From contig JAVUNC010000004.1 in the NCBI GenBank assembly GCA_032173965.1, positions 22,173,001 to 22,237,000 on the forward strand: a DNA stretch of 64,000 bases, in the 5' to 3' direction. The position numbers were made by a program, and so were the translations under genes. Shown here in pieces: positions 38,460 through 50,706 of the stretch. The stretch's first letter is position 1. Every line of letters begins with the position of its first letter. Under the pieces are notes generated by a model. The model had not been told where the DNA came from. It saw nothing but the letters and a program-made list of their open reading frames with translations, and searched no databases. Source of the stretch: Sitta carolinensis. Taxonomy: Eukaryota > Chordata > Aves > Passeriformes > Sittidae.

Positions 38460-39548
38460 CTAAGTCACTTTTTCTAAAAATAAAGAGAAGTCAAGTTGTT
38501 AAGAATGTTATGCTGAAGGAACTGGATTTATAAAATAAAACAAATGGCTCGAAAAATTACACACAGTATCTAATAGGTCGCTAATATTCATATAAAATCA
38601 TCGTGTTTGAGTTAATTTTCTTTTGTAAACATTACCTCAATGATTTTCTTATTTGGAGACTTTCTTTCTGAACTGTGAATTTTGGAACTAAAATTGCAAC
38701 AAGCTTTGGAGATGCTTAGAGCTCTGGTTCTGGATTGTTTTCAATAATTCTCTGGAAAAACACAGCCAACATTGACAATGATTCCATAGAAGCGTTTCAT
38801 CAATAAATATATGTTTAATATAAGACAAAATATGTCAAAAGGCCTTGTTGAACTGTGGTTGCTGAAAGCCAATAACACCTTACTCTTAATTGCTATCTTA
38901 ATTTTGCTCAGCATCAGTAGAGATGAAAACATCCGAAGATTTCTTTAGTGCGCCTTACAGACCAATGTTCCCACCACAGGTCTCTGCATGAATCAGGATT
39001 TCTGTGGGTTAGTCTTGGCCTGCCTAAAGGTTTCTTTTGGCTTCCTTTAGCTTAGTGCAATTGTGCAGTGTCACGCATACTGTTATAAGCACTTTGTATC
39101 CAAGAGACAGCTACAACGGTAGAGCAAGCACTCCATGTCAGTTTAGCTATCCATTACCCTAGCAAAAACTGCAACATAGAGGGGTAAGAGCTAATTTTTT
39201 CTCCAAAATTTGGAGAATATTTTTCTTACATTTATGAATGTCTTTCTATGACCTCTATCAGGCATACATTAATCAATACCATGTTTAGATGTGGATGTCT
39301 CTTATCTCCTATTGTTCTTAAATTCTAGTCATAATTTCAGATCAACCACATGCTGAATTCATTAATTGTTCTTACTTAAGATTATAAGTGAGAGAAAAAA
39401 TATGATTGCTCATAGAAGGATACAATTTCCCTTTGGCACAAAACACAGTCTTTCAAAATGTGTCTATATTTCCGATTTACATAATCAAATAATGACAGCA
39501 TGTGTGATGGTTTGGCAGTTTATTTTTGTTTTGCACAGCTGCGTAACT
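38460..39548. other. Spacer between the two direct repeat copies
   Basis: About 1.1 kb of AT-rich DNA that does not itself appear duplicated. No gene seen. Confidence 0.5.
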
Positions 39549-39776
39549 TGATAAACTCAGGTGCTTTTACATCTTGTGTTAAATGTTAGCACCTCACTCA
39601 ATGTTACTAGGCTGAAAGCATAAACTTTCCACTTCTGAGGACTGGAAAACTCATGTCACCTTTTGACATGAGTGGGTGAGCTGGAGCCAACCTTTTCATT
39701 CTTAGGTACTCTCAGAATGCACTAAACACTCCTTCCTCATTTGGTGTTAAACCAAGTCTACAACCAAAAACTAGAG
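39549..39776 (+). repeat. Unrecognised ~230-bp direct repeat, copy B
   Basis: Partner of 38228-38459, in the same orientation, starting 1321 bp downstream. Copy B lacks ~6 bp near the middle ('catcatc' region of copy A) and has a 3-bp insertion after 'ctggaaaact'. The level of divergence points to an old event. Confidence 0.85.
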
Positions 39777-42700
39777 AATTCCATTTACTTAGTAAAATAT
39801 TTCTACGTCTAATAACAACTGAAGTAATTCTAAGTTCCTAAACTACATTTTCAGCTATAGGACCTCTTACTAATTTTTCCAAGGCTCAGATTTCAGCTGA
39901 GGAAGCCAAGAGTCTGTGTCTTTTTACATACTGGGAAGAAAGGCTGAGAAATTCCCTTCAGTAGAGCACTGAGGTGGTTTGTGTAAGCTTTTGCTATACT
40001 AAGTCTCCCATTTTTCTAAAGGGCATCTAATTATTAGTCATCCTTGAAATATTCTCCCCAGTATTGACCTGCTGAACTGTTAGCTTCTTGGAGGAAGAAA
40101 GAGGGAAAGGGGGTGTATTTTCTGAAAGTCTGTTTACATAATCGTAGAAAAGCAAAGAAGCAGAGAAAGGATTTGCTTGCTTTCCAGCTGACCTTGAAGT
40201 CTGTAGGGCAATCCACAAAAGTTATGTAACAATTAAAACAGACAAGAGGAAAGGAGGCAAATCCTCTAGAATCCCCAAATATAGAATTCCTATACATGAT
40301 TAAGGCATCATTGTTTTCAATCTGCATTGTGCGTTTTGTGAGATCAATCTTGGATTAATTATTGTGGTTAAAAAAAAAATATTTGCCATTAATTTATAAA
40401 ACAATTCAATACTATATATAAAATAAATATACATATACAAAAATATAATATACAAATACAATGTAATATAAAATAATTGTTGGAAATTGAATGGCAATAA
40501 AATTAATTTCTTAAATTTTAGCTCTCACAATTAGGTAAAAGTCTGAGTCTGATATTCAGTTTAAGAAAATAATCCTGTCATCCAATCACATTTGATTTTT
40601 TTACATGTAATGGTAATCTATTATGAAAATAATCAGTAATAAAAATAGACAGTAGGATATTACAATCTTCATAATTTATGAGCAATTTGAAGTTATTTGG
40701 GTATCATACTGAGATCATTCAATAAAAATGCTGACCTAGCACAGGATATAAATGGTGATCTGAAGAGACTGCCACTATGTTGTAACAATTAAGGAGGCAG
40801 CAGAACCAGCTCCCATACATTCTATCCAAAAATTAACTATTAAAAATTCCAATGCTTTTGCCTTTTTAGAATTCCAAAATGCATTATTCTCCACACTAAT
40901 CCAAGCTGAGAAGTCTGAGGCAGATATTAGTAGAGAACTTTCACAGAAGTGGTCTAAGGCCACTTAGTGGTTTCTTTCACAGCAGCCGGTACACATTCTT
41001 CCTCTGTTCCTAAAAGGCAACTGGAAAAAGCAGCCTCAACAGATTTATCATTAATTTACCATTATTTATTTTATCACTAATTTAGACCTCATATGGGAAT
41101 AACTGAACTGGGTGCATACTCTTTAAAGAGAGAATGAGATGAGCTCAGGATTGACAAAATGAGCCAAATAAGTTAAAAGATTAAAGAGTGACTGTTGGCA
41201 TAAGATAAAAAAGCAGGTAGTTGATGGATAGGAAGACACTTCTCTGAATATAAAATGTTTTATGAATTACCTAGGGCATTTTAAATATTAAATTTTAAAG
41301 GAGAAAAAGAAATCAGTAAAGCTAGGTGGCGACATGCTACAGCTGTAAAACATTATTTTCTAACTTAAAACTTCAGAGTGATTTACCTGTCAGTCACCAC
41401 ATTTCCAGTGGCATGACCTTGACCTGTCAGTGTGGATGCATTAAAATGCTCTTTCTGGCCTCTAACACTAATAATGACCACAGGATACAGCATAAAGTAT
41501 TCTTCAGAATGCTCTAAAGAACAAGGGTAAAAGAGAAAGAATGGCACAAAATGCTTCACATCACAGTTATAGCCCAGAACTTTTTGTCTGGCAAAGGTCA
41601 GAGAGGGTAAAGAAGACATATTCAAGAAATAAAGGTATGTCTTGTTTTCTTCCAACAATATAAAGGGTTTACTATATAAAAGTAAATTGTTGGCATAGAG
41701 AACACAAACTAAGCACTGCACCTACTTTCCTAAGGCTCCTAGAGGAGTGAAACTTGAAAGTGCAAAATTGTAATGACTGTGGTCAAAAGCAGAATGGAAG
41801 TTTAACAAGATTATTGTAAGCAAAATTTTGACTTTCTGCATTCAATTTCAGCTGCATAGATCTAGGATTCATAGGATGTCTATGACATGAACTCTTCTTT
41901 GACTATAAAAGAGACAGAAGAAAAAAATTAAAAACACCAATTTATAACTCTTACAGGAAGAGGAATACCACTGGTACTAAAAAGAAAAGTAGGAATGCGT
42001 TTTAAAGCATTTCCATTATGAAAGCATATTTCAGAGCAATTACACTAGGCAGAATAATTAGTCTGGCATTTTGTGGATTGATAGCTTTGCACATGTTTTG
42101 CCCAAGGCTGTCATACCTTCTTAGTGCCACTTCAGCATACAATACAGAATGATTTCTTAATCGATCCAACTTTCTGTCTATAGGAATCCCACAGAGAAAG
42201 GAATCACATGGTGTGGAAAAAACACATAGCATGTGTCCTGCGAGCCCATTAGCAGATAGAGCCACTGTTGAAAACACGGCTCATTGTCACCTTGTGCAGA
42301 GTGCACAGACTTGCAGACCAGATTCAGCACTCTACTGTCAATGTCCAAAATACCCGTGTTCATGTCAGCAGCTATCAGTGTAGGCTAATTGGGTGAGCCT
42401 CAGCCAGGGGCCCTTTAGAGCTCAGCAACAGTTTTCAGCATAACACTCTCAGGAACAATGAAGATTTAGCCCACTTTGGAAATATCTTGCAATTTTTCTG
42501 ATCTGTAAATGGAAAAACAGAAGGAGAGAAACCACAGGAATTTCAAATGTGTATTTTTATGTTTTCCAAACAAAAAAATTTGAATTTTAAACTGAGTTCT
42601 ATCAGATATACTACAAACAATCTTCCCCTCAAAAACAATAACAAAAAAGGAAGGTCCTTCTCTCCTTTGTCTTCATCTTGAATATTAATATGTACTGTTA

Positions 42701-43964
42701 TTCAGTAGTATTTCTCATCCCTTCAAAACATCATTGTATTTGCATTCATCATAGGAATATTCAGTTTGAAGGTTCCAAGAGCCTCTTTTTCACAGGTGGC
42801 AGAACAGGACACTAAGGAGCACTTTTTGGTAAGGTCATCCACAGTGGGATGTATCAAGGAAGGCAGTTGACAAAATAAACAGCATTTCAGAGCAGCCAAC
42901 TGCCTCCTTAGACAACATTATAATTTATATTCCTTATTAACTTAAGTTATTCCAGGCTGAAAAAACCTATCTGTGTCTCAACTTCAGACATTACTCAGCT
43001 TTTGGATCCTACAAGGAGGATCATCACATCACAGATTGTGCTTTCGTGATCCCATTCTCCCTACAGTTGCACAAAAAAGTTCTGGAAATTGGTCAGGATT
43101 ATAGGCAGAGCAAGGCTCTTCTCTCTTCTTCCTCCAGCTTTCACCTTCTCCTGGCACTCAAAAGTAAATGACATTTCCTACATCCATCTGAATTCACTGA
43201 TCATTTCCACAGGCTTTTCTTCAAAAACCCTTAGAAAACCCACTTGTCGTTCAAGAACCCCAGCTCTTCCAGCATCCCTGCACAAGACTCCACTTACTCT
43301 GTCTGCTGCTGGGTGTTCTTGTGCTATCCATGTTTAAGTGGAAGCAAGAAAAATTGAAAACATACATCTGCAGCAACTACTTGCTAAAGCAAGAAGTATC
43401 TATATTACAACATTGCTTTATATTTCACAATCAGAGTAATCAGAGGATATAAGAAAGAATGGGGCTCCTGCTGATATGGAATAGCAACTGCTTTCTCTAA
43501 AATCAAGCTGTAAGAGCTTCCCTTTACTTTCAAGGAGCTGGAAGATAGTGCACTCACTTTATTATAATAACCTATTGTATCAACCAATATTGAAACCAAT
43601 CTCTCCCACCTTCTAGAGGAACATGACCTCAAGCTCTAAGGTCAGAAAAGTGTTCAAAACAAATTATTCATATTTTTTTGTTAGGTATGAATTTTGTGCA
43701 AAACATGAAAATTTATAAGGCTAGACAGAATACGCAAATGGACAAAAATAAATAGATTTTTTAGCTCATCAGAAGCTCAAATGGAAGGTATATCTCTATG
43801 CCTGCTCTGAAGATTGTGATGTCATTTTATGAAGACTATTTCATATAAAATGCAGAAATTATTTTCAGAGGGGGAACTGGAATTTGGGTATCTCCCAAAC
43901 CAAGTCTGAACTATTCAAACTCCAGGTTACATCACTATACTTCCTTCTTTGCTTTATGAGTATT
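39777..43964. other. Non-coding interval
   Basis: AT-rich, with an A/T-only low-complexity stretch (40370-40475). The segment 42000-42480 has the texture of a conserved element. No gene or transposon seen. Confidence 0.5.
42000..42480. promoter_or_regulatory. Candidate conserved non-coding element
   Basis: Repeat-free and balanced in composition, with homeodomain-type sites ('aataattag' near 42053-42061, 'ggctaattgggtg' 42383-42395), 'ttaatcgatcc' (42157-42167) and GC-richer words toward the end. The - strand is open for 91 codons. It stands out against AT-rich flanks. Inference only. Confidence 0.28.
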
Positions 43965-43967
43965 TAT

Positions 43968-44017
<50 letters not shown>

Positions 44018-44053
44018 TATTATTTATTTATTTATTTATTTATTTTTATTATT
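43965..44053. repeat. Compound TA / TTTA microsatellite
   Basis: TA dinucleotides interrupted by a few AAT/ATT, passing into about six TTTA tetramers (44022-44045). Confidence 0.97.
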
Positions 44054-45057
44054 GACAAGGGTTCATCAGTGTTTTGCCTAAGTCCTCCCATCCACCATAC
44101 ATGATGGCCATGTATCTTTCTGAAATTCCTGTTTCAGTCTGTGTACTGGAAAAATAAATGCAGGATCCTAAATATTTGTCTGGATCCAGCTTCAAGGGAA
44201 TGCCCTTGTATCATAAGCATACTCAGAGCAAATAGGAAAATGAAGGTCTGAGTTTTAGACAAGTTCCAAAACACTTACACATTGTTCATTGGCAACTTAC
44301 TGATAAGAAAGGGGTTTTATAAATTTGAAGATGAAATAGGAGCTAAAAAAAAATTTACCTCTTAGAACATGCTGTGTTTTCCAAAATTGCACTGAACCCT
44401 CAGATGCACTGAAATAATACCGTGTACTACAACATCATTCCTTTCTGGGAATTTCAGCACAGGGGATGTTCTCCAGTGCAATGCTGCTCTTTGATATATC
44501 TGAGCAATGTCCTCTTCATAACCTATTCTAGTGCTTCCACGATAGATGGCTTCAATCCCAAGTGTACATTCACTTTCACCACTGTGGTATGGCTCAAAGA
44601 AGAAAATTGCAATCTGCAGCTACGCTGACAAACAACAGGGCAGACACTAACTAAGCACAGGAGGAGAAGAATAAATGAATGGTAAATTGTCTTGGGACTG
44701 TGATAATTTCTGTTTATTTTTATTAACTTCGATTAGAAGGCAAATTTTAAAATGAATATTTTTGAAACGAGAATTAAGAGATAAAACACAAAACCTATCC
44801 TTTCAAATTAAGTGCTACAGAGTACCTTTGAAAGTTAAACATTACTTGCAAGAAATATAAAATTGCACATAAAATAACTGGTAGTCTCAAAATAAACAGT
44901 TATTAAAATAGGATTTTCCTAATGAAATAAATATACACACATTTATGTATCTCTTCCCATAACAGCCTATTCAGAGGTACCAATACTTTGCAGAAGATGA
45001 ATTTCCAACAAGTAATCAATTTCACAGCTACACTTCAAGCTCCAAATATTTTCTCAC
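44054..45057. other. Non-coding single-copy DNA
   Basis: AT-rich with no recognisable element. A 68-codon frame at 44422-44628 (+) has no family resemblance. Confidence 0.5.
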
Positions 45058-45150
45058 AAAAAAAAAACAAAAACAAAACAAAACAAAACAAAAAACAAAA
45101 CAAACAAACAAACAAAAAAAACAACAACAAAAAAAACAAACCCAAAAAAA
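45058..45150. repeat. A-rich (CAAA)n tract
   Basis: Repeated ACAAA, CAAA and ACA units with no G or T over about 90 bp. Confidence 0.95.
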
Positions 45151-47333
45151 CGCCCATTTTCAAAATGCAGTTCCATATCATCATTCAGGTACTGTGAAAT
45201 TTTCCTGTCTTCATATTTCATTTGGGTATAGTAATGGCTGCTAACTTTGTTCATTGTTTTCCTCATTCATGTGTAAGACCAGATGAACCATTATGTGTTG
45301 AAAAAAAAAAAAAATTATCTAAGAGAACAGTCATTAGGTGTAACTTAAATATATATAATTTTTACACCATAGCTAAGTTACTTGGAGATAAATATGATTA
45401 ATTCACAAGTCAAAAGTAAATATGAACTGAAGATGTGGAGACTAGACCAGCTCTTTTACTGTGCTCAGCTGTGAAGAAACCAGGAATCACAAGGAAATAA
45501 TTTGAATCTTTGATTAACTTTACAAAAGCAAAGTTTTCAACGTTTTCAAGATAAAAGGATATATTATCAAGTGAAAGTACAAAACAGCATAGAAGAGGTA
45601 TTTATTTTAGCAAATTTGGCTGTACCAAGAATCCTCAAAAATGGATGTATGTTCTGATTCCTGCAATCCCTTAAAACCTTCCCACTAGGGAGTTGAATAC
45701 TAGCTTTTTTCTTCATTCTCTCTTATCAGATCAAAACCTTAGGAAAAGCCAGAAGAACTTCATCAATGAACTATTGGATGAACACTGAGAACATTAAAAT
45801 AGATGAGAATTAGTAAATGAGAATTGCTATAGGGTAGACTAGACTGCAATTTCCCAAGTTATTCAGATGATCTGGCAAAATTTGGTCAATTGCTCTTGTG
45901 CATATTGAAAGCTCTGGACCAAAATGCAACTAGACACAGCTTTAGTTATTTCTGTTGTGCTTGAAGAAAATTAGATGTTTTAAAATGCTGATGAGGCCCT
46001 GGAGGATAAGAGACTGCTAAAATTAGGAACTCAACATATTCTATGAAGATATTCTGAAACTTCTTATGTAAAATTTTATTTCTTAAGTAAGAGCATACTA
46101 AAAATGCAAGAAATCACAAACATCATCTACTCTGAATCAATGGCTGTATTTTTTTTATTATTATTATTTTACTTGAAATATTCAATTAGATCTCAATGAA
46201 AAGAGAAACTATATCCTATTAGATTTTTTAAAAATTGTTTGTCCAGTTCTGAAGAGAATGGATGAAAAAGCAGAATTAGAAAACTTTTCATGAAAAGTAG
46301 AAACTCTCAGTTCAAAATGTAAAAAAAAATCAGTTTTATTTTTTTAATATAAACAACAAAGATTAAATATTCCTAGTCTGAATATTTAGCACTGGCTTAT
46401 CTATGATTTTTATTATCAAGTGACTAAAAAGGAAATTTTAAAATTCTTGCTGCAATATCTCTTGGGTGCCTTTACATTCTTTGTGTCCTATAGAGTTTGA
46501 GATCCAAGAGGGATATTATTCTATTGCCATGGATATTAATGTTGAACAGTGGATGCTGGTGAGATGCAATTTCCACTATGTAGTGCTGCCACTGTATAAA
46601 AGGGAGTACTTCCAAGATCAAGTAATTTCTTTGGAACACAGGGGATCAAGAACCTATTCTGAGTATTACGGTTACCAAATGACTAGGTCTTCTTGTCTGG
46701 ATACTTTTATATGTCTAACTAGATTGTATCATAAAGTTCAAAATGGATCTGCATATCTTCCTAAAAAATGCTGGTGGGCAGATTTTTTGGGACTGAAAAA
46801 TCTACATATTATTACAAAATAAACAGTCAGGAAAACTCTTTTTTGTGCTTATAGTCTCAACATTAATACTGCATAGAAGACAATCTCCATTACAAGCATG
46901 CATACCCTTCAATAGTAGTTTTAATTCCTTAGCGCTCATTGCAGATTTTATTAGGATTTCAGAAAAAAAAAAAAAAAAGAAAAAAATAATTAAATACTGC
47001 ATCATTCAAATAAAAATAATCTGAATTACATTATTTTGTTTTTGCTGAAAACAAAATTTGGTCAAGACAAGAAGGCAGAGTATGACATTAATGATATTCA
47101 TGTGAGTAGAATCAATGCATCATGTTGTCATAAAACTGGCATTTTCATTTCTCACTCCCACAGACATAAAATAGCAGCATCCAATATGCTGTCAAGGTAC
47201 TGCATACCAGTGGTAAAATGCATTAAAACTTTCAGATGTGTAAAACAGATGACTGTTTCAGAGTGTCTTAGTAATGTCTAAAAGTAGACAGAAACATCTA
47301 AACTATATTAGAAAAATTGTGCTTGAAGAAAAT
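45151..47333. other. Non-coding single-copy DNA
   Basis: AT-rich, with an A16 run (46963-46978). The longest frame (46466-46822, +, 118 codons) matches no family and lies within chance expectation for 64 kb read in six frames. Nothing else seen. Confidence 0.5.
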
Positions 47334-47989
47334 ACACAGATCACAGAACCTAGTAGGTTGGAAAAGGCCTTTGAGATCATCAAGTCCAACCTATGACTGA
47401 ACATCACCTTGTCAACCAGACCATGGCTCTAAGTGCTATATCCAATATCTTTTAAAAAACATCCAGGTACAGTGACTCCACCACCTCCCTCAGCAACCCA
47501 TTCCAATATCTAATCACCCCTTCTGTGAAGAACTTCTTCCTAATGTCTTGACTAAACCTTCTCTGGCACAGCTTGTGTCCTTGTCCTGTCATTTGTTGGC
47601 TGGGAAAAGAGACCAAACCTCATTTGGTTACAGCATCCTCTCAGGCAGTTCTACAGAGTGATAAGGTCACCTCGGAGCCTTCTCTTCTCCAGGATAAGCA
47701 AGCCCAGCTCCCTCAGCTGCTCCTCACAGGAGTTGTGCTCCAGACCCGTCACCAGCTCTGTTGCCCTTCTAAGGACACCCTCTAGCATGTCAGCATCCTT
47801 CCTAAAGGCAGGGGCCCAGAACTGAACACAGCACTGGTGGTGTGGCCTCACCAGCACCAGGTACCGGGGCAGAATGACCTTCCTGGTGCTGCTGGCCACA
47901 CAGTTCCTGATACAGGCCAGGATGCCATCAGCCTTCTTGGCCACTAGACACACACTAGCTCATGTTCAGCTGCTGTCAATCAGTACCCC

Positions 47990-48822
47990 CAAGTGCCTTT
48001 CTGGCCTGACCACTGTCCAGCTACTCTGTCCTCAGCCTGTAGTACTGCAGGGGCATGTTGTGACCAAAGTGCGAGACCTGGCATTTGGCCTTGTTATGTC
48101 ATATTGTTGGACTTGGCCCATCGATCCATGTCCCTCCCAGAGCCCTTCTACCCTCCAGCAGATTGACATTCCCCCCAACTTTGTGCCATCTGCAGATTTT
48201 CCATTTCATGTCCCTCATACGGATCATTAGTAAAGATACTAAACAGGGCTGGGTCCAACACTGATCCTTGGGGCACACCACAGCTTCCAGCAGGATGCAG
48301 CACTGTTCACCAGCACTCTCTGGGCCTGGCCATCCAGCCAGTTCTTAACCCAGCAGAGAGTGCTCCTGTCCAAGCCATGGGCTGCCAGCTTTCCCAGGAG
48401 AAGGCCATGTGAGATGGTATCAAATGCTTTGCTGAGGTCCAGGTAGGCAACACCCACAGACTTCCCCTCAGCCACTAGGCAGGTCACCTGGGCAGAAAAA
48501 GAGATCAGGTTGGTGAGGCAGAACCTGTCCCTCCTAAATCCATGCTGGCTGGGTCTGATCACTCATCCATGCTGTAGTGCCATGTAATTGCACTCAAGAT
48601 ATTCTGTTCCATAATCTCGCAGAGCACTGAAGTCAGGCTGACAGGCCTGTAGTTTCCTGGATCCTTCTGGCCCTTCTTGTGGATGGGCTTCACATTGGTC
48701 ACCTTCCAGTGACCTGGGACCTCCCTGGCTAGCCAAGACTGGTGATAAATGATGGAGACCAACTTGGCAAGCTCTTCTGCCAGCTCCTTCATAGTCCTAG
48801 AAGGGATCCCATCCAGTCCCAT
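47990..48822 (-). pseudogene. CR1 reverse transcriptase, decayed
   Basis: Two overlapping frames (48822-48559 and 48562-48239) carry recognisable RT blocks: the finger segment with P-I-H-K-K-G and N-Y-R-P-V-S-L-T-S (first frame), then G-F-R-R-D-R-F-C-L-T-N-L and Y-L-D-L-S-K-A-F-D-T-I-S-H (second frame), whose first D (codon 48439-48437) is the motif A catalytic aspartate. The frame breaks at 48559-48562. Further on, the FADD box reads S-A-D-G (48196-48185): the second catalytic aspartate has become glycine and the phenylalanine serine. The end of the RT and the C-terminal region are out of frame in several places. In an active element this protein copies CR1 RNA at nicked chromosomal DNA. Confidence 0.93.
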
Positions 48823-49094
48823 AGACTTACGAGCATCTAAGTGGCTCAGATACTAACTGCCTCCTCCTGGATTACAGGGAGTTCATTCTGCTTCCCATCC
48901 CTGTCTACCAGCTCTGGAGGTCAGTTGTCCTGAGGTAAAGAAGACATTAAGTACCTCAGCCTTTCACCATCTTTGGTGACTGTATTCCCCCATCCAATAA
49001 GGAATGGAGGTTTTCCTTGCCTCTCCTTTTGCTATTAATATATTTATAAACACATTTTATTATTCTTTATAGAAGTGGTCAGAATAAGTTCTAA

Positions 49095-50092
49095 TTAAAG
49101 TTTCAACTCTCTAATTTTCTTTTGGCATGACATAACGACATCCTTAAACAATTCCTGAGTTGCTTGCCCCTTTGTCCAAAGGTGACACAACCTCTGTTTT
49201 TCCCTGAGTTGCCACAAAAGCCCCCTGCTGAGCCAGGCTGGTTGTTTTCCCCACCAGCTCATCTTTTGGCACCTAGAGACTGCCTGCTCCTGTGCCTTCA
49301 AGATTACTTTCTTGGCACACACCCAGCCTTCCTGGACCCATTTGTTTTTAAGGGTTGTTTCCCAAGGAAAAAAGACTGACGAATGCTGTCTGAATCAGCA
49401 TCTTGAGTAGGCCAAAGCCTGCTCTCCAAAAGTCCAATATAGAATTTTTTTATGCCCTTCCTTGTTTTACCAAGTACTGAAAACTCCATTATTTCATGGT
49501 CACTGTACCTCAGATGGCCTCTCATCACCGCATCTTCCCACCAGGCCTTCTCTGTAAATAGAAAAGGTCTAGCAGAGCCTCACCCTGGTAGGCTCCCACA
49601 CCAGCTGTGACAAGAAGCTATCCTCCATACACTCCAGAAACCTCCTAGACTGCCTCTTATCTGCTGTGCTGAGCTCCCAGCAATATCTGGCAAGTTAAAG
49701 TCTCCTGCAAGGGGAAGGGCTGGTGATTTTGAAACATTCTCCAGCTACTTATAGAATAATTAATCCACTCTTCATCCTAGTTGAGTGGTCTATAAAAGAT
49801 TCCCACCAGGATGTTGGCTTTGTTGACCTTTCCTCTGATTCTTACCCATAGGCATTCAACCTTATTGTCATTGACCTCAATTTCCACTGAGTCAAGGGTC
49901 TCACTAACAGAGCCAGCCCCCTCCACCTCTTATCCCTCTGTCTTTTCTGAAAAGTGTTTTGCTATCCATTGCACCACTCCAGTCAAGTGAGTCATCCCAC
50001 CACGTTTTCTTGATGGTGACTACATTACAGCTTTCCTGCTGTACCATGGCTTCCTCTTGTTCATTGCCCGTGCTGCGTGCATTGGTGTACAT
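49095..50092 (-). pseudogene. CR1 endonuclease and linker, decayed
   Basis: N-terminal half of CR1 ORF2, an APE-like endonuclease that nicks target DNA. It opens with Y-T-N-A-R-S, which keeps the early asparagine. The usual T-E-T-W-W motif reads K-K-T-W-W, so the catalytic glutamate is lysine (codon 50008-50006). A stop follows G-G-G-W-L-C near 49907. The G-D-F-N-L-P region near 49708-49690 survives only out of frame, and the S-D-H motif is intact (49504-49496). The linker frame (49322-49095) has the usual W-L-S-R-G-L-L wording. Premature stops separate all three parts. Confidence 0.9.
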
Positions 50093-50190
50093 GCACTACA
50101 TCTGGGCTGCTGATTTCACCTCTGGCTCTGGCTTATCACCCTTGGGCTGATTTCTGGAGAGCCTGGTTTCATCCTCTACCCCCTTCAAAC

Positions 50191-50706
50191 TTAATTTAAA
50201 GCCCTCTCAATGAGCCCTGCCAACTCATGGGATAGAATCCTTTTGCCCTTGCTAGATAGATAGAGCCCATCTGACTCTAGCTAACCTGATGCCATAAACA
50301 TTCCTGCATGATCAAAATAACCAAAATTGCGCTGATGGCAGCAGTCCTTAAGCCTCTTATTGATAACATGGGTTTTCCTGTTCATTATCCATCCCTGCTG
50401 CTGAAGGAAATGAGCAGAACAGCATCTGTGCTCTTACCCCATTAACCAATTGACCCAGAGCCTCGAACCCTTTGTTAATTACCCTGGTACCTTTCTTATC
50501 AGCCTTATCACTGCAACCTGGACCACCAGCAGCGGTTAATAATTAGAGGGCTGAATTAGTTCAGGGAGTGTCCTGGTGAAATCCTGCACCCCAGCGAGGC
50601 AGCAGACTTCCCTGTGGGATGGGTCCAGTTGACATACAGGAACCTTTGCTCCCTTCAGAACAGTCACCTACTATAACTACCTGTCTTTTCTTCTTAATAC
50701 AGATTG
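50191..50706 (-). pseudogene. CR1 ORF1 C-terminal part (esterase-like), decayed
   Basis: Reads V-V-I-V-G-D near the 5' end, then R-E-V-C-C-L-A-G, F-E-A-L-G-Q-L near 50460 and E-L-A-G-L-I-E-R-A-L-N before the ORF1 stop at 50193-50191. These match the C-terminal SGNH/esterase-like domain of avian CR1 ORF1 as I know it. In CR1 the catalytic serine lies just after V-G-D-S; here the position reads C. Several stops interrupt the frame. Confidence 0.75.

Larger units (their letters stand above)
47334..50706 (-). mobile_element. Long CR1 LINE copy (ORF1 tail, ORF2, 3' UTR)
   Basis: A ~3.37-kb non-LTR retrotransposon on the - strand, the longest in the window. From 5' to 3' it holds the end of ORF1 (50706-50191), the apurinic-type endonuclease (about 50092-49304), a linker (49322-49095), the reverse transcriptase (about 48822-47990), and the untranslated 3' region ending in a variant of 'gatgatctcaaaggcctttt' (near 47376-47357) and a TCTGTG tail at 47334. 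Stops and frameshifts occur in every coding part, so it cannot move. CR1 inserts by target-primed reverse transcription and usually lacks its 5' end; this copy begins inside ORF1. The 3' end type differs from that of the copies at 14.9 and 31.8 kb. Confidence 0.96.

Noticed and set aside
46466..46822. 118-codon + strand frame with varied composition
   Set aside because: No family resemblance. A rough estimate for AT-rich DNA gives a few frames of this length by chance in 64 kb read six ways, and no splice or promoter context was seen.
47651..47953. 100-codon - strand frame as an independent gene
   Set aside because: It is the C-terminal part of CR1 ORF2 within the long copy at 47334-50706.
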